Below, piece by piece: positions 31,610 through 40,348 of a DNA stretch of 64,000 nt. The notes below the pieces were generated by a model that saw only the letters and a list, made by a program, of their open reading frames with translations, did not search any database and was not told where the DNA came from. The DNA comes from Bin87 sp965220505 (lineage in GTDB: Bacteria > Chloroflexota > Dehalococcoidia > Lucifugimonadales > UBA3495): positions 310,001 through 374,000 of the forward strand of contig CBDCQE010000002.1 of assembly GCA_965220505.1 (NCBI GenBank), written 5' to 3'. Position 1 is the stretch's first letter. The number at the start of each line of letters is the position of its first letter. The translations under genes were made by a program, and so were the position numbers.

Positions 31610-32797
31610 CTAGTTGTCCGCGCCCTGCTTGGTGTTGAAGTGGGGCATGACGTCGCTGGCGAACCATTCCAGCTGTTCCATGGAGGCCGAGGTGGGCATG
31701 CCCATGTTGGTGATGCCGATGTTCACCTCTTCCAGGCCGGGATACTTTTCCTGGATCTCCATCAACTGCTCGGTGATGCGGTCGGGCGGGCCGACGAGGT
31801 ACTGGCCGGCAGCAACTGACTCTTCGATGGTGGGCATCTTCAGACCCTGGGGAACCGGGCGGCCGAAGGCGTTGAGGGCGTCCAGTTGCTCCTGGGTCAG
31901 GCCGGCGATGAAGCCGAGGGGGCCGAACATCTTGACGCGCTCTTCCATCCACAAGCGGGCCTGGTCCATGGCTTCCTTCTCGGAGTTGGCGATCTGGACG
32001 GAGTAGCCCACGGCGAGGCCCTCGCCCAACTTGTAGTCCTTGCCGTGCTCGGCGTGGATGGCCTGCCAGCGGTGGATCACGTCGTCGCTGGCGCCGCCGG
32101 TGGCCGCGCCGCCGCCGATGATGCCCTTGATGCCCCAGCGAGCCATGAAGTTGATGGCCCGGTCGCTGGCGGACACCACGGGCTGCCACCACTCGACCTC
32201 GTACTTGGGCCGGGGAACCAGGGTGATCTCTTCCAGGTCGTAGCCGCGGTAGGGCACGTTGGGCGGAATGTCGTAGTGCTTGCCGTGGTGGGAGAAGCTG
32301 CGCTGGTTGAACGCCTTCCACATCACCTCGACCTGCTCCTCGAAGAGCTCGCGGTTGGCGTTCTGGTCCATGATGGGCGAGCCGAAGACCTCAACCTCGC
32401 GGGTGTGGTAGCCGCGGCCCACGCCGAAGCGCACGCGGCCGTCGGTGAGCCAGTCGGCGGTGGCGTAGTCCTCGGCCAGGCGCAGAGGATTCCACATCGG
32501 GTTGATGTTGAAACCGCAGCCGAACCGGAGCTTCTCGGTGAGGTGGGCCAGGTGCACCCAGAGCATCAGCAGGTTGGGGATGCACTCGTAGCCCTCGCGC
32601 TGGAAGTGGTGCTCGGCGGCCCAGAAGGTATCGTAGCCGAGGCGATCCATGGCGATGGCGATTTGCTCCGCCTTTTCGATGGCACCGCCGGCCAGTTCCT
32701 CATCGGAGAGCCAGCGGTCGTTGGCGGGGGTGCCCTGGTAGCCGGGGTTGTCCATGTCGACGTTGCCGGCCCAAAGGCTGCCAAACTTGGTAATCAT
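31610..32797 (-). CDS. LLM-class flavin-dependent oxidoreductase
   Basis: A 395-residue luciferase-like enzyme of the longer alkanal-monooxygenase-like type: 'MDRLGYDTFWAAEHHFQREGYECIPN', 'LTEKLRFGCGFNINPMWNPLRLAEDYATADWLTDGRVRFGVGRGYHTREVEVFG', 'RELFEEQVEVMWKAF', and a C-terminal 'YLVGPPDRITEQLMEI'. It oxidises an organic substrate with FMNH2/O2 or F420; the substrate is unknown. The start has 'AAGGAGGAACC' upstream. It is probably part of a catabolic set with the nearby epoxide hydrolase. Confidence 0.9.
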   Translation of the reverse strand: MITKFGSLWAGNVDMDNPGYQGTPANDRWLSDEELAGGAIEKAEQIAIAMDRLGYDTFWAAEHHFQREGYECIPNLLMLWVHLAHLTEKLRFGCGFNINPMWNPLRLAEDYATADWLTDGRVRFGVGRGYHTREVEVFGSPIMDQNANRELFEEQVEVMWKAFNQRSFSHHGKHYDIPPNVPYRGYDLEEITLVPRPKYEVEWWQPVVSASDRAINFMARWGIKGIIGGGAATGGASDDVIHRWQAIHAEHGKDYKLGEGLAVGYSVQIANSEKEAMDQARLWMEERVKMFGPLGFIAGLTQEQLDALNAFGRPVPQGLKMPTIEESVAAGQYLVGPPDRITEQLMEIQEKYPGLEEVNIGITNMGMPTSASMEQLEWFASDVMPHFNTKQGADN

Positions 32798-32895
32798 GTA
32801 AAGGGTTCCTCCTTGGTGGCGGACCGGTGAGCCGGCCTGGGTTCGAGTTTCATTGGCGGATATGGTAGCGGGTTTTGGCAGGTATGTCAGCCTGA

Positions 32896-33153
32896 CTAGG
32901 CCCCGCGATCATTGTTCTCTTCCCGACAAAAGTCAGGTCCCTCAGTATTTGTAGCACCTATCTGGCGACACCAATACCTGAAATTTTCCCAGATCCTTGC
33001 GGTCTTGCGTATCAAGTATTTCTCGAGGCTCGAGTCGAAAAACAGCAGCGACAACGAGGCCCCTGAAACAACAGCGAGACCCATCCAAACGACCATCAAT
33101 TCCGTGGATACCATTGGAAGACTGCTCCGGCTTGTGCTCCGCTCCGAATTCAT
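32896..33153 (-). CDS. Small putative membrane protein
   Basis: An 85-residue reading with one clear hydrophobic segment ('LMVVWMGLAVVSGASLSLLFF', residues 19-39) and a basic cytoplasmic-type tail ('EKYLIRKTARIWENFRYWCRQ'). No family and no convincing ribosome-binding site. It follows the epoxide hydrolase gene by 50 bases on the same strand. It may be real, but the evidence is thin. Confidence 0.35.
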   Translation of the reverse strand: MNSERSTSRSSLPMVSTELMVVWMGLAVVSGASLSLLFFDSSLEKYLIRKTARIWENFRYWCRQIGATNTEGPDFCREENNDRGA

Positions 33154-33203
33154 TTGTCCATCTGCTTGAGTCCGCCGCCCATGGCGTGATTTGACAACAC
33201 ACC

Positions 33204-34448
33204 TTATCGCAGCCCCCGGAAGAACTCGCGCATGTCGTTCACCAGCTCGGCGGGCTTCTCCAGGGCGGCGAAATGACCGCCGCTGTCCATTTCGGTCCAG
33301 CGCTGGACGTTGTAGGTGCGCTCGGCCCAGGAACGCGGGGGAGTGGACAGTTCCTTGGGAAACACGGCGATGGCGCAGGGCACGCCGATCTGGTCGTCCG
33401 GGCCGAAGTACCAGGGCGTGCGGCTGTTCTCGTAGTACAGGCGGGTGCTGGAGTTGATGGTCTGGGTGACCCAGTAGATCATCACTGTAGTGAGCAGGTC
33501 GTCCTTGGTGTAGACGCTTTCCACGTCGCCCAAGCTCCCGTCTTCCAAAGTCAGGTCGCTCCAGGTGCGGTACTTCTCGACGATCCAGGCGCAGAGGCCG
33601 ACCGGGGAGTCGTTGAGGCCGTAGGCCAGAGTCTGGGGCTTGGTGCCCTGGATGTGGGCGTAGCCGCCCTCGGCCGCCTGCCAGGAGACCCGCTGGTCGA
33701 TCATGGCCAGCTCGTCGTCGGACAGTCCAGCGGCGAAGTCGCGGCGGTAGCCGCCCTGGGGCGTGCCGATGACCTGCTCCAGCCGCTCCCGCATGCTCAA
33801 ACCCTCCAGGCTGGCCCCCTGGTAGGGGATGGCCTGGGTCACCGAGGTGGTGTGGATGCCCAGCACGTGGTTGGCATGATGGAAGCCCAGTCGAGCCGTG
33901 ACGCCGGCGCCCCAGTCGCCGCCCTGGGCGGCGTAGCGCTGGTAGCCAAGCTCGTCGGCCATGAGGATGTCCCAAAGCTCGGCGATGCGGCGGGTGTTAA
34001 CGCCGCGATCCCGGGTCTGGGCGCTGAAACCGTAGCCGGGCATGGAGGGGACGACTACGTCAAAGGAGTCGGCCGCGTCGCCGCCGTGGCTGGCCGGGTC
34101 GGTGAGCAACGGGATGATCTTGTGCATCTCGTAGATGGAGCCGGGCCAGCCGTGGGTGACGATGATGGGCATGGGGTTGGGTCCCTTGCCCTTCTCGTGG
34201 ATGAAGTGGATGCCCTGGCCCTCGATGGTGGTGTAGAAATTGGCAAAGGCGTTGAGACCAGCCTCGGCCTTGCGCCAGTCGAAGCCGTCCTGCCAATAGG
34301 CCACCAACTCCTTGATGTAGTCCAGGTTGGAGCCGTAGTCCCACTCGGCGCCGGGGATCTCGTCGGGCCAACGCACGTGGTTCAGCCGGTGCCGGAGGTC
34401 TTCAAGCACGTCATCGGAAACGGAAATGGTGTAGGGCTGTACGGCCAT
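33204..34448 (-). CDS. Epoxide hydrolase family protein (alpha/beta hydrolase with EHN domain)
   Basis: A 414-residue protein with the N-terminal epoxide-hydrolase domain ('ISVSDDVLEDLRHRLNHVRWPDEIPGAEWDYGSNLDYIKELVAYW') and an alpha/beta hydrolase core. The oxyanion-hole motif is 'THGWPGS', the nucleophile Asp sits in 'AAQGGDWGAGV', the lid Tyr region includes 'RLYYENSRTPWY', and the catalytic His is in 'DSGGHFAALEKP'. It opens epoxides to diols, consistent with downstream processing of monooxygenase products. GGAGG precedes the ATG. Confidence 0.92.
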   Translation of the reverse strand: MAVQPYTISVSDDVLEDLRHRLNHVRWPDEIPGAEWDYGSNLDYIKELVAYWQDGFDWRKAEAGLNAFANFYTTIEGQGIHFIHEKGKGPNPMPIIVTHGWPGSIYEMHKIIPLLTDPASHGGDAADSFDVVVPSMPGYGFSAQTRDRGVNTRRIAELWDILMADELGYQRYAAQGGDWGAGVTARLGFHHANHVLGIHTTSVTQAIPYQGASLEGLSMRERLEQVIGTPQGGYRRDFAAGLSDDELAMIDQRVSWQAAEGGYAHIQGTKPQTLAYGLNDSPVGLCAWIVEKYRTWSDLTLEDGSLGDVESVYTKDDLLTTVMIYWVTQTINSSTRLYYENSRTPWYFGPDDQIGVPCAIAVFPKELSTPPRSWAERTYNVQRWTEMDSGGHFAALEKPAELVNDMREFFRGLR

Positions 34449-34605
34449 GGTGGAACCTCCGCAGTGTAATTCGGGTTAAATGCAGTAGGGATTGTCGCCA
34501 CAGGCGACCGTTGCCGGCAGTTTAGCATAGGGCGTCTGGGCGGGCCGGATTGCACGTTTGTGGGCCGGTTTTTCCAGGTGGTAAGATGAGAGACAGGGGG
34601 CAAAA

Positions 34606-34938
34606 ATGGCTACGCCCAATGTGCAAAACGAAGAAATCGGAATCGACGGTGCGCCGTCCGTCAAACCCGCGGTCAAATCTTCACCTTCCGCTGATGATTG
34701 GATGGGGGCCATCAGCTACCTTGCTGCCGGCATCGCTGCAGTCGGCTTGCTCGTGGTGATATCTGGTGTCTTCCTAATTCCCAACGACTTGACTGTTCTG
34801 ATCGGCGCGAGCATCGTATCTCTGGCCGCAGTCGGCTGGACAATCGCTGGCATGGTAATGATAGTAAGCATAATCAGGCGATGGTCTAATTCCTCCGATA
34901 AAGCGCGTAAATCAGCGTCCCCAACCAAGATAGAATAA
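34606..34938 (+). CDS. Hypothetical two-TM membrane protein
   Basis: A 110-residue protein with a polar N-terminus (1-32) and two hydrophobic segments ('AISYLAAGIAAVGLLVVISGVF', 'TVLIGASIVSLAAVGWTIAGMVMIVSII'). AGGGGG seven bases before the ATG and a TAAGAT-like -10 about 20 bases earlier support expression. Its 3' end overlaps the convergent gene at 34886 by 53 bases. No family recognised. Confidence 0.5.
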   Translation: MATPNVQNEEIGIDGAPSVKPAVKSSPSADDWMGAISYLAAGIAAVGLLVVISGVFLIPNDLTVLIGASIVSLAAVGWTIAGMVMIVSIIRRWSNSSDKARKSASPTKIE

Positions 34939-35173
34939 CCACTATCACGGCTATAGCAAGCGCCAACAGCTTGGCGTCTAGAAATATTGACAATGGGCCA
35001 GTCAATACCGTCGACGGAACGTCGCCACTCAGCCGCCAGGACAGCGCGACGCAGATCGTGACCGCAAAAACCGTGGCGAATGCTCCTAAAATGACCATGC
35101 GCTTCCAAACCGGAGGAAGTTCGCCAATCAGCGTAGGGACCAAGCGTATCAGATTCGAAACAGCCTGCCACAT
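34886..35173 (-). CDS. Hypothetical two-TM membrane protein
   Basis: A 95-residue protein with hydrophobic segments 'MVILGAFATVFAVTICVALSW' and 'LLALAIAVIVVILSWLGTLIYAL' and a basic end. It begins six bases after the hemW stop on the same strand, so it is likely the last gene of a hemW transcript. No family is recognised. Confidence 0.52.
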   Translation of the reverse strand: MWQAVSNLIRLVPTLIGELPPVWKRMVILGAFATVFAVTICVALSWRLSGDVPSTVLTGPLSIFLDAKLLALAIAVIVVILSWLGTLIYALYRRN

Positions 35174-35179
35174 AGCGGG

Positions 35180-36445
35180 CTATTCTACTAAAAACCGCGT
35201 AAACACCTGGTTGGCCACCAGGTACGCCTCCTCCGCCAGGCGCAGCCGGTTGTCCCCGTCCCACACCAGCAGTCCGTCTTCCGTGAGCTCGACAAGTTCC
35301 CGCCGGTAGCGGGCGGACAGATCAATGCCGGTGCGCCCCGAGGCAGCGGCGATGTCCATGCCGTCCAGCAGGCGCAGGCCGAGGAACATGGTCTCGGCGG
35401 CCGTGGTCGCCTCGTCGGATACCTCTGAGCCGTCAACCGTCGGGACGGCCGCGATCCGGTCCGCCGTCACCGCCGGCCACGCGCCGGATTGAGCGACATT
35501 CTTCTCCCACTCCCGGGCCAGGCGGGCGTAGTCGCGGGGTGAACGCACGGTCCAAAAGCGGCAGGCGGACCCGGCCTCGCCGACACGCAGGGACGAATGG
35601 GCGCCGGGGCCGACGCCCACCCACTGCAAGTTGCGCCAGTAGGCCAGGTTGTGCTCGGACTGCAGGCCCGGCAGCGTCCAGTTGCTGATCTCGTAGTGAT
35701 GGTAGCCGGCGGCGGCCAGGGCGACGCGGGCGTGGTCGTACATGTCGGCGGCCAGGTCAGGGTCGGGCTCGGGCAGGCGGCCCTGCTGCACCCACCGGCG
35801 CAGGGGAGTGCCCTCTTCGAGGGTCAGTGAGTAGAGGGACAGGTGTTCCGGCGCCAGCGCGACGACCCGCGCTACGGTATCCCGCCACTGGTCCAGGGAC
35901 TGCTGCGGCAGGCCGTACATCAGGTCCAGGTTGACGTTGTCGAAGCCGGTGCGGCGGCAGCGCTCCAACGCCCCCGCGGCCTCGTCGGCATCATGGCGGC
36001 GGCCCAGCATCGCCAGCAGACCATTGTCCATGCTCTGCACGCCGATGCTCACCCGGTTGACGCCGGCGGCGCGGAGTTCGGCGCACTTCTCGGGAGACAG
36101 GTCGTTGGGGTTGCACTCGGCGGTTATCTCGGCGTCGGCGCGGACTCCGTAGTTGCGGGCGATGGCATCCAGGATGCGGGCTACCTCGCCGTCGGGCAGG
36201 TAGGACGGGGTGCCGCCGCCGAGGAAGACGGTGTTAACAGCCGGGCGACCCAGGGCCACGGACCAAGCGGTAATCTCCTGAATGACGGCGGCGAGGAAAT
36301 CGTCGAACTGGGACTCGATGCCCTGGTAGGTGTTGAAGTCGCAGTACGGGCACTTGCTGAGGCAGAAGGGCACGTGGACGTACAGCGAGATGCCTTCGTC
36401 CGATGTGGAAACGGGATGGTCATGGGATGGCGCGGATTGAAACAT
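35180..36445 (-). CDS. hemW: Radical SAM heme chaperone HemW
   Basis: A 421-residue HemW/coproporphyrinogen-dehydrogenase-like protein. The radical SAM cluster motif CxxxCxxC is C28-L-S-K-C-P-Y-C; 'VFLGGGTPSYLP' binds SAM; 'ITAECNPNDLSPEK' and 'GVNRVSIGVQSMDNGLLAMLGRRHDADEA' follow; the HemW C-terminal domain starts near 290. It lacks the extra N-terminal HemN region, so HemW (heme delivery) is preferred over HemN. The ATG at 36445 has AGGA six bases upstream; earlier ATGs lie in or next to a 26-bp palindrome. Confidence 0.88.
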   Translation of the reverse strand: MFQSAPSHDHPVSTSDEGISLYVHVPFCLSKCPYCDFNTYQGIESQFDDFLAAVIQEITAWSVALGRPAVNTVFLGGGTPSYLPDGEVARILDAIARNYGVRADAEITAECNPNDLSPEKCAELRAAGVNRVSIGVQSMDNGLLAMLGRRHDADEAAGALERCRRTGFDNVNLDLMYGLPQQSLDQWRDTVARVVALAPEHLSLYSLTLEEGTPLRRWVQQGRLPEPDPDLAADMYDHARVALAAAGYHHYEISNWTLPGLQSEHNLAYWRNLQWVGVGPGAHSSLRVGEAGSACRFWTVRSPRDYARLAREWEKNVAQSGAWPAVTADRIAAVPTVDGSEVSDEATTAAETMFLGLRLLDGMDIAAASGRTGIDLSARYRRELVELTEDGLLVWDGDNRLRLAEEAYLVANQVFTRFLVE

Positions 36446-36482
36446 AACGCATCCTGAACGCTGGTGAGGCATAACTAAAACG

Positions 36483-36508
36483 TAGGGGCGAATGATCATT
36501 CGCCCCTA
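36483..36508. repeat. 26-bp perfect palindrome (TAGGGGCGAATG type)
   Basis: TAGGGGCGAATGA and its exact reverse complement are directly joined. It lies between the 3' end of the DUF1232 gene and the start of hemW on the minus strand. Its GGGGCG/CGCCCC arms place it with the other 3'-end hairpins in the window. Confidence 0.65.
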
Positions 36509-36543
36509 ACCACGGAGTCAATGTCGTTGGATCCTGGGGATGG

Positions 36544-36927
36544 TCAACCGCTGCGCTGGTCGTCATCGTCGGTGGGGCGGGCCTGCCCATCCACCACGCT
36601 GTCGGGATCGCGGTCTTCGGGCCGGGGCGGCGGAGGCTCGCCCATGTGCTCGCGGACGACGGCCCGGGGGCACAGGTTCCAGAAAAGCCAGACCGCCAAC
36701 CCCAGGATGATGATGTCGTCGTAGCGGCCCAGGCCGTAGGGGATGCGATCGCGCACCAGGTCGACGGGGAAGATGGCGTAAATCACCGCCAACGGGATCA
36801 GCAGCTTGATCAGCAGATTGACGCGGGAATCGCGATGCAGGCGGTAGAGAGCACGCACGAACTTGACTATGCGCGGCCCCAACTGAGGGCCGAACATGAG
36901 CAGGATGGGCCAGAGGAAGCGAAGCAT
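36544..36927 (-). CDS. DUF1232 (YkvA-like) membrane protein
   Basis: A 127-residue protein. The DUF1232 core is 'VNLLIKLLIPLAVIYAIFPVDLVRDRIPYGLGRYDDIIILGLAVWLFWNL': two hydrophobic helices around the 'Y.I.P.D.I.D.IP..G..DD' signature. The C-terminal 40 residues are acidic and disordered. Function unknown. The start is placed at MLRFLWP, since longer readings run into a decayed protease gene. Confidence 0.8.
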   Translation of the reverse strand: MLRFLWPILLMFGPQLGPRIVKFVRALYRLHRDSRVNLLIKLLIPLAVIYAIFPVDLVRDRIPYGLGRYDDIIILGLAVWLFWNLCPRAVVREHMGEPPPPRPEDRDPDSVVDGQARPTDDDDQRSG

Positions 36928-36983
36928 AACAACGTCACCTACGTGATGCCATCGTAGCATACAAAAAGGGGCACTGGCGGACT

Positions 36984-37139
36984 CTACAGCGTGTCGCCGT
37001 ATCCCAGGCGGCCCCGTTCTGAGGGTTCCAGCCTTTCGTTGGTTGGGTCCACCACCAGCATCAAAATCTGCATGGTAGAGGCCTCTATGAGGCAATTGTC
37101 GTCCCCCTCCGGGCTGGAAATTGCGGTTGCCCTGCGATG
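36984..37139 (-). pseudogene. C-terminal remnant of a retropepsin-like aspartic protease
   Basis: On the minus strand the frame ending in TAG at 36986-36984 reads 'SPEGDDNCLIEASTMQILML' followed by 'VVDPTNERLEPSE'. This matches the last 45 residues of the intact protease at 3530 ('PDESGQCIGATTLRILTLAV', 'DPVNEELAP'). The DTG catalytic half is missing and an in-frame TAA bounds the fragment upstream. It is a decayed second copy of this small protease family. Confidence 0.65.
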
Positions 37140-37192
37140 TTAGCACATTGAGCGCCGCCGTCAGTCCTACAAGATGATGGCTACGGCGGTTG

Positions 37193-37219
37193 ATGGTTCG
37201 ACAGGCTCACCATGAGCGG
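37193..37219. repeat. REP-type intergenic repeat (TTCGACAGGCTCACCATGAGCGG)
   Basis: The word GTTCGACAGGCTCACCATGA is a widely dispersed bacterial intergenic repeat; its spurious translation 'MVRQAHHER' is familiar from many genomes. It sits in the 393-base gap between the DUF1232 and Uma2 genes that otherwise contains only the protease remnant. Confidence 0.7.
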
Positions 37220-37320
37220 ATGGGGAAGACTCGGCAATCGCTTTGGATCGTCCCGGCGGGGGGTTTTTGCGGATACCAGCCAGTTTCTGACTTTAACCCG
37301 CTGGAGCGCCGGCCCTCGAT

Positions 37321-38097
37321 TCAGGATTGCAACTGGCCCAACTCCGCCCGAAGCCGCTCGACTTCGGCGCGGAGTCGCTCGTTTTCGGAAAGGGCATTGT
37401 CTCGTTGGGTTTCGGCGGCGTCGGCGCGGGCATTCGCTTCATCCCGGGCGTCCAGCGTTTCGTCGTAGTCTGGCAGAAACTCCCCGGTGGCCGGGATGCG
37501 GAACCGCAGCTTGCCGGCGTCCCAGCACAGATCCAGCCCCAGGGCCGGGCTGTGCCCCCACACCAGGCCATCGGCATCCTCGTGGATTTCAAAGGGCTCG
37601 TACTGACCGTTGAGCAGATAACTGCCGTACAGCTTCAGGCCGTAGAATTCGCTGTCGAGCGTGGCGTCGTACAGCCAGTATTCGCCGATGCCGATGGTGG
37701 CGTACAGTGCCGGCTTGCCCCGCACGTCGTGGGCAGCAGTGTTTTCGGAGGCAATCTCCAATGCAAAGTCGGGTGGCTTACCCATCTCCCACACCCGGTA
37801 AGTGTTTCGGTAGAAGATGTGGTTCACGTCCACGTCAAAAACGGCGTAACAGTCCGGAGATACGAACCGCCGGGGGTTGCCCTGCTCATAATAGACGAAA
37901 GTGTTGCCTGCTACGTGGGCATTGGGCCGGACGCTGGTGATGTAGTGATGCAGGGGCGTTACTACGGCGCGAAAAATGACGCCCTGATACTCGGCGTCGG
38001 CCATGGGCATACCGTCCGTTTCGGGGTATAAAACACCGTTCTCGTCGTAGAGGTGGGCCAGCCTGGGGTCAATGGCCGGCGGCGATTTGGTGGTCAT
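37321..38097 (-). CDS. Uma2 family endonuclease-like protein with C-terminal coiled coil
   Basis: A 258-residue long-type DUF820 protein: 'ITSVRPNAHVAGNTFVYYEQGNPRRFVSPDCYAVFDV', 'GKPPDFALEIASENT' (nuclease-core acids), 'YATIGIGEYWLYDATLDS', 'YEPFEIHEDADGLVWGHSPALGLDLCW', then a coiled coil from about 215 ('ANARADAAETQRDNALSENERLRAEVERLRAEL'). The ATG lies 35 bases after a TACAAT -10 element. Confidence 0.88.
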   Translation of the reverse strand: MTTKSPPAIDPRLAHLYDENGVLYPETDGMPMADAEYQGVIFRAVVTPLHHYITSVRPNAHVAGNTFVYYEQGNPRRFVSPDCYAVFDVDVNHIFYRNTYRVWEMGKPPDFALEIASENTAAHDVRGKPALYATIGIGEYWLYDATLDSEFYGLKLYGSYLLNGQYEPFEIHEDADGLVWGHSPALGLDLCWDAGKLRFRIPATGEFLPDYDETLDARDEANARADAAETQRDNALSENERLRAEVERLRAELGQLQS

Positions 38098-38132
38098 CAC
38101 TAGCCTCCGGGCGCGTGCCGAACTTGCCGGCC

Positions 38133-38138
38133 ATTGTA
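38133..38138 (-). promoter_or_regulatory. -10 element of the TACAATGGCCGGCA motif
   Basis: On the minus strand GCTACAATGGCCGGCAAG precedes the Uma2 start by 35 bases, matching the recurrent TACAATGCCGGCA motif with one inserted base. Confidence 0.45.
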
Positions 38139-38269
38139 GCAAAGCCGGCAGAAACGAATGTATGTGCCGCCATCGGCGAACTCCGCGATAGCGGCTGCCA
38201 GGCGACGTCGGTGCGCGAGGAGATCCGCCGAAGCCTGACCGCCAGGATACGCGCCCGGCATATTTGGAT

Positions 38270-38668
38270 CTACAAATTACGTACGTTGGGCAGGTTTCCC
38301 ATCCGGCGATCCAGCGTAAGGGTTTCCAGCCCGGCGCGTGAATAGTCGTCAGCGATGAGCCTGTCGAAAAGCCCTGGTCCTTCGCGCGTTTGGAGCGCCT
38401 GGATCACGGCCTGACCATTCAGCGGCGCGACCAGTCCGCTGGTCAGCACATCGATCAGTGCGCCTCGAGCGTCAACATCCGACACCCGGTAGTGGTGCTG
38501 GATCGCAACGTAGGCTTCGCCGATCACCTGATTCGACGCGAAGATTTCACGCCCTTCGTCCTCGACCAGGGCGCGAAGCGCTTCGAGACAGCGCTGGAAA
38601 TCCTTTTCGGGCTCCCCGACTGCGAGCCTCACCAGGACCGAGGTGTCAATCCCGAAGCGAGGGGTCAT
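38270..38668 (-). CDS. PIN-domain toxin (VapC-like)
   Basis: A 132-residue PIN protein: 'FGIDTSVLVRLAVGEPEKDF' (Asp), 'IFASNQVIGEAYVAIQHHY' (Glu), 'GPGLFDRLIADDYSRAGLETLTLDRRMGNLPNV' (Asp and terminal L.LD.R). It overlaps its AbrB-type antitoxin by 23 bases. All acidic residues are present, so the toxin should be active. Confidence 0.85.
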   Translation of the reverse strand: MTPRFGIDTSVLVRLAVGEPEKDFQRCLEALRALVEDEGREIFASNQVIGEAYVAIQHHYRVSDVDARGALIDVLTSGLVAPLNGQAVIQALQTREGPGLFDRLIADDYSRAGLETLTLDRRMGNLPNVRNL

Positions 38669-38888
38669 AGGGCTGAGCGCGGAACTGCCGGATGTCGAAT
38701 GGCGGAGTGCCCGGAGCTATCTTGTCTCGCAAGGTCCCCAAGCGCGAGTAGTCGATGCGCCTGGGTCGCAGGATGAAGCCGTCCGGACCTTCGGTCAGTT
38801 CCAAATGGTCTCCGGGCTTCACGCCCATGGCGTCCAGGACACGAGCCGGAAACGTAACCTGGCGCTTCGAGGTAATTTTGACAATCAT
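38646..38888 (-). CDS. AbrB/MazE/SpoVT-family antitoxin
   Basis: An 80-residue protein starting with the swapped-hairpin AbrB motif 'IVKITSKRQVTFPARVLDAMGVKPGDHLELTEGPDGFILRP', which binds DNA and autoregulates the operon; the C-terminal 'PPFDIRQFRAQPYDPSLRD' would bind the PIN toxin. GGAGAC precedes the ATG. Confidence 0.87.
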   Translation of the reverse strand: MIVKITSKRQVTFPARVLDAMGVKPGDHLELTEGPDGFILRPRRIDYSRLGTLRDKIAPGTPPFDIRQFRAQPYDPSLRD

Positions 38889-39028
38889 GATGTCTCCTTA
38901 CTTGAATGCTAGTCATCGTAAGGTATGGCGTCAACAAGCTTGGCGGATTGCATGTGAAAGCCAGCCCGGTTGACACCGCCGGCCTCCGCACTAGAATCGC
39001 CCGTACCCGCTAATCCTGGAGGCCCACC

Positions 39029-40333
39029 GTGCCCGAGAACTATTCGGAAGAGGAACTGCTGGAACTGGCGCGGAAGTACAGCTTCCGCAGCCGCATGGAC
39101 CGCAGCGGCGTCACCGGCCCGATTTTCGTCTGGGGGCGCGGCTCGGTGGTGCGCGACATCAACGGCAAGGAGTACCTGGACTTCAACTCCGGCCAGATGT
39201 GCGCCGCGCTGGGGCACAACCACCCGCGCATCGTGCAGGCGCTGCAGGAAAGCGCCGAGTCGCTGATCCACAGCCACATGACCATCCTCAACGACCGGGA
39301 GATCATCCTCGCCAGCCGCCTGGCCGAGATCACTCCGGAGGGCATGAACCGCAGCCTGTTCTCCGGCTCGGGCAGCGACTCCAACGAGGCGGCCATGGCC
39401 ATCGCCAAGCGCTATACCGGCGGCTACGAGGTGGCCAGCCCGGTGGTCAGCTTCCACGGCATGAGCGACGCGGCGCGGGCGGTGACTTTTTCCGGCTGGC
39501 ACGGAGGCTACGGTCCCTACGCGCCGGGCAACTATCCCATCATGGCGCCGTACCGCTACCGCTGCGCCTTCTGCAAGGACCGGGACGCGTGCGACTATAC
39601 CTGCCTGGACACCAGCTTCGAGCTATTGGACGCCCAGGCCGACGGGCGGATGGCCGCCGTCATCACCGAGCCGTTGTTCAGCGCCGGTGGGGTCATCGAG
39701 CCGCCTCCGGGCTGGCTGCAGGAGCTCAAACTGCGATGCGAACGGCGGGGCATGCTGCTAATCCTGGACGAGGCACAGACGGGACTGGCCAAGCTGGGCA
39801 CGATGTGGGCCTCGGAGCACGAGGGGGTGGTGCCGGACATCTTCACCATCTCGAAGCACTTCGGCGGGGGCATCGCCATCAGCGCGACCATCACCACCGA
39901 CGAGATCGAGGTGAACGCGGTGGACACCGGCCTGGTGGTGGCCCACTCTCACTCCAACGACCCGCTGACCTGCAACGCCGCCATCGCCAGCCTGGACATC
40001 ATCCTGGAGGAGAACCTGGTGGACGTGGCCGACCGCATCGGCCGGTACTGGCAGGGTCACCTGCTGCGGCTGCAGGAACGGCACGAGCTCATCGGCGACG
40101 TGCGCGGCCGGGGATTGCTCCAGGGGATCGAGTTCGTCACCGACCGGGAAACCCGGGAGCCGGCCTACGAGCAGGGCCAGCGCATCGGCCGGATGCTGCT
40201 GGAGAACGGGCTGATCGTGAGCATCCGCCGGCAAGGGTCGGTGCTGCGCTTCGTGCCGCCTTTCACCACGACAGAGGCGCAGATGGACCTGGCGGCGGAG
40301 ATACTGGACGCGGCGATTGGGGCGGTTGTGTAG
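39029..40333 (+). CDS. Class III PLP-dependent aminotransferase family protein
   Basis: A 434-residue fold-type I enzyme: 'VVRDINGKEYLDFNSGQMCAALGHNHPRIVQAL', 'LFSGSGSDSNEAAMAIAKRYTG', 'VITEPLFSAGGVIEPPPGWLQELKLRCERRGMLLILDEAQTG' (PLP-binding Asp) and 'IFTISKHFGGGIAISATI' with the Schiff-base Lys. A Cys cluster 'CAFCKDRDACDYTC' near 180-195 is unusual. It resembles dialkylglycine decarboxylase or aspartate aminotransferase-like branches; the substrate is open. The GTG start has GGAGG six bases upstream. Confidence 0.88.
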   Translation: MPENYSEEELLELARKYSFRSRMDRSGVTGPIFVWGRGSVVRDINGKEYLDFNSGQMCAALGHNHPRIVQALQESAESLIHSHMTILNDREIILASRLAEITPEGMNRSLFSGSGSDSNEAAMAIAKRYTGGYEVASPVVSFHGMSDAARAVTFSGWHGGYGPYAPGNYPIMAPYRYRCAFCKDRDACDYTCLDTSFELLDAQADGRMAAVITEPLFSAGGVIEPPPGWLQELKLRCERRGMLLILDEAQTGLAKLGTMWASEHEGVVPDIFTISKHFGGGIAISATITTDEIEVNAVDTGLVVAHSHSNDPLTCNAAIASLDIILEENLVDVADRIGRYWQGHLLRLQERHELIGDVRGRGLLQGIEFVTDRETREPAYEQGQRIGRMLLENGLIVSIRRQGSVLRFVPPFTTTEAQMDLAAEILDAAIGAVV

Positions 40334-40348
40334 GGCCTTTCTAAAGTC

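Noticed and set aside
37190..37468. A short plus-strand frame starting 'MMVRQAHHERMG'
   Set aside because: The opening is the familiar spurious translation of a REP-type repeat, and the rest is antisense to a Uma2 gene.
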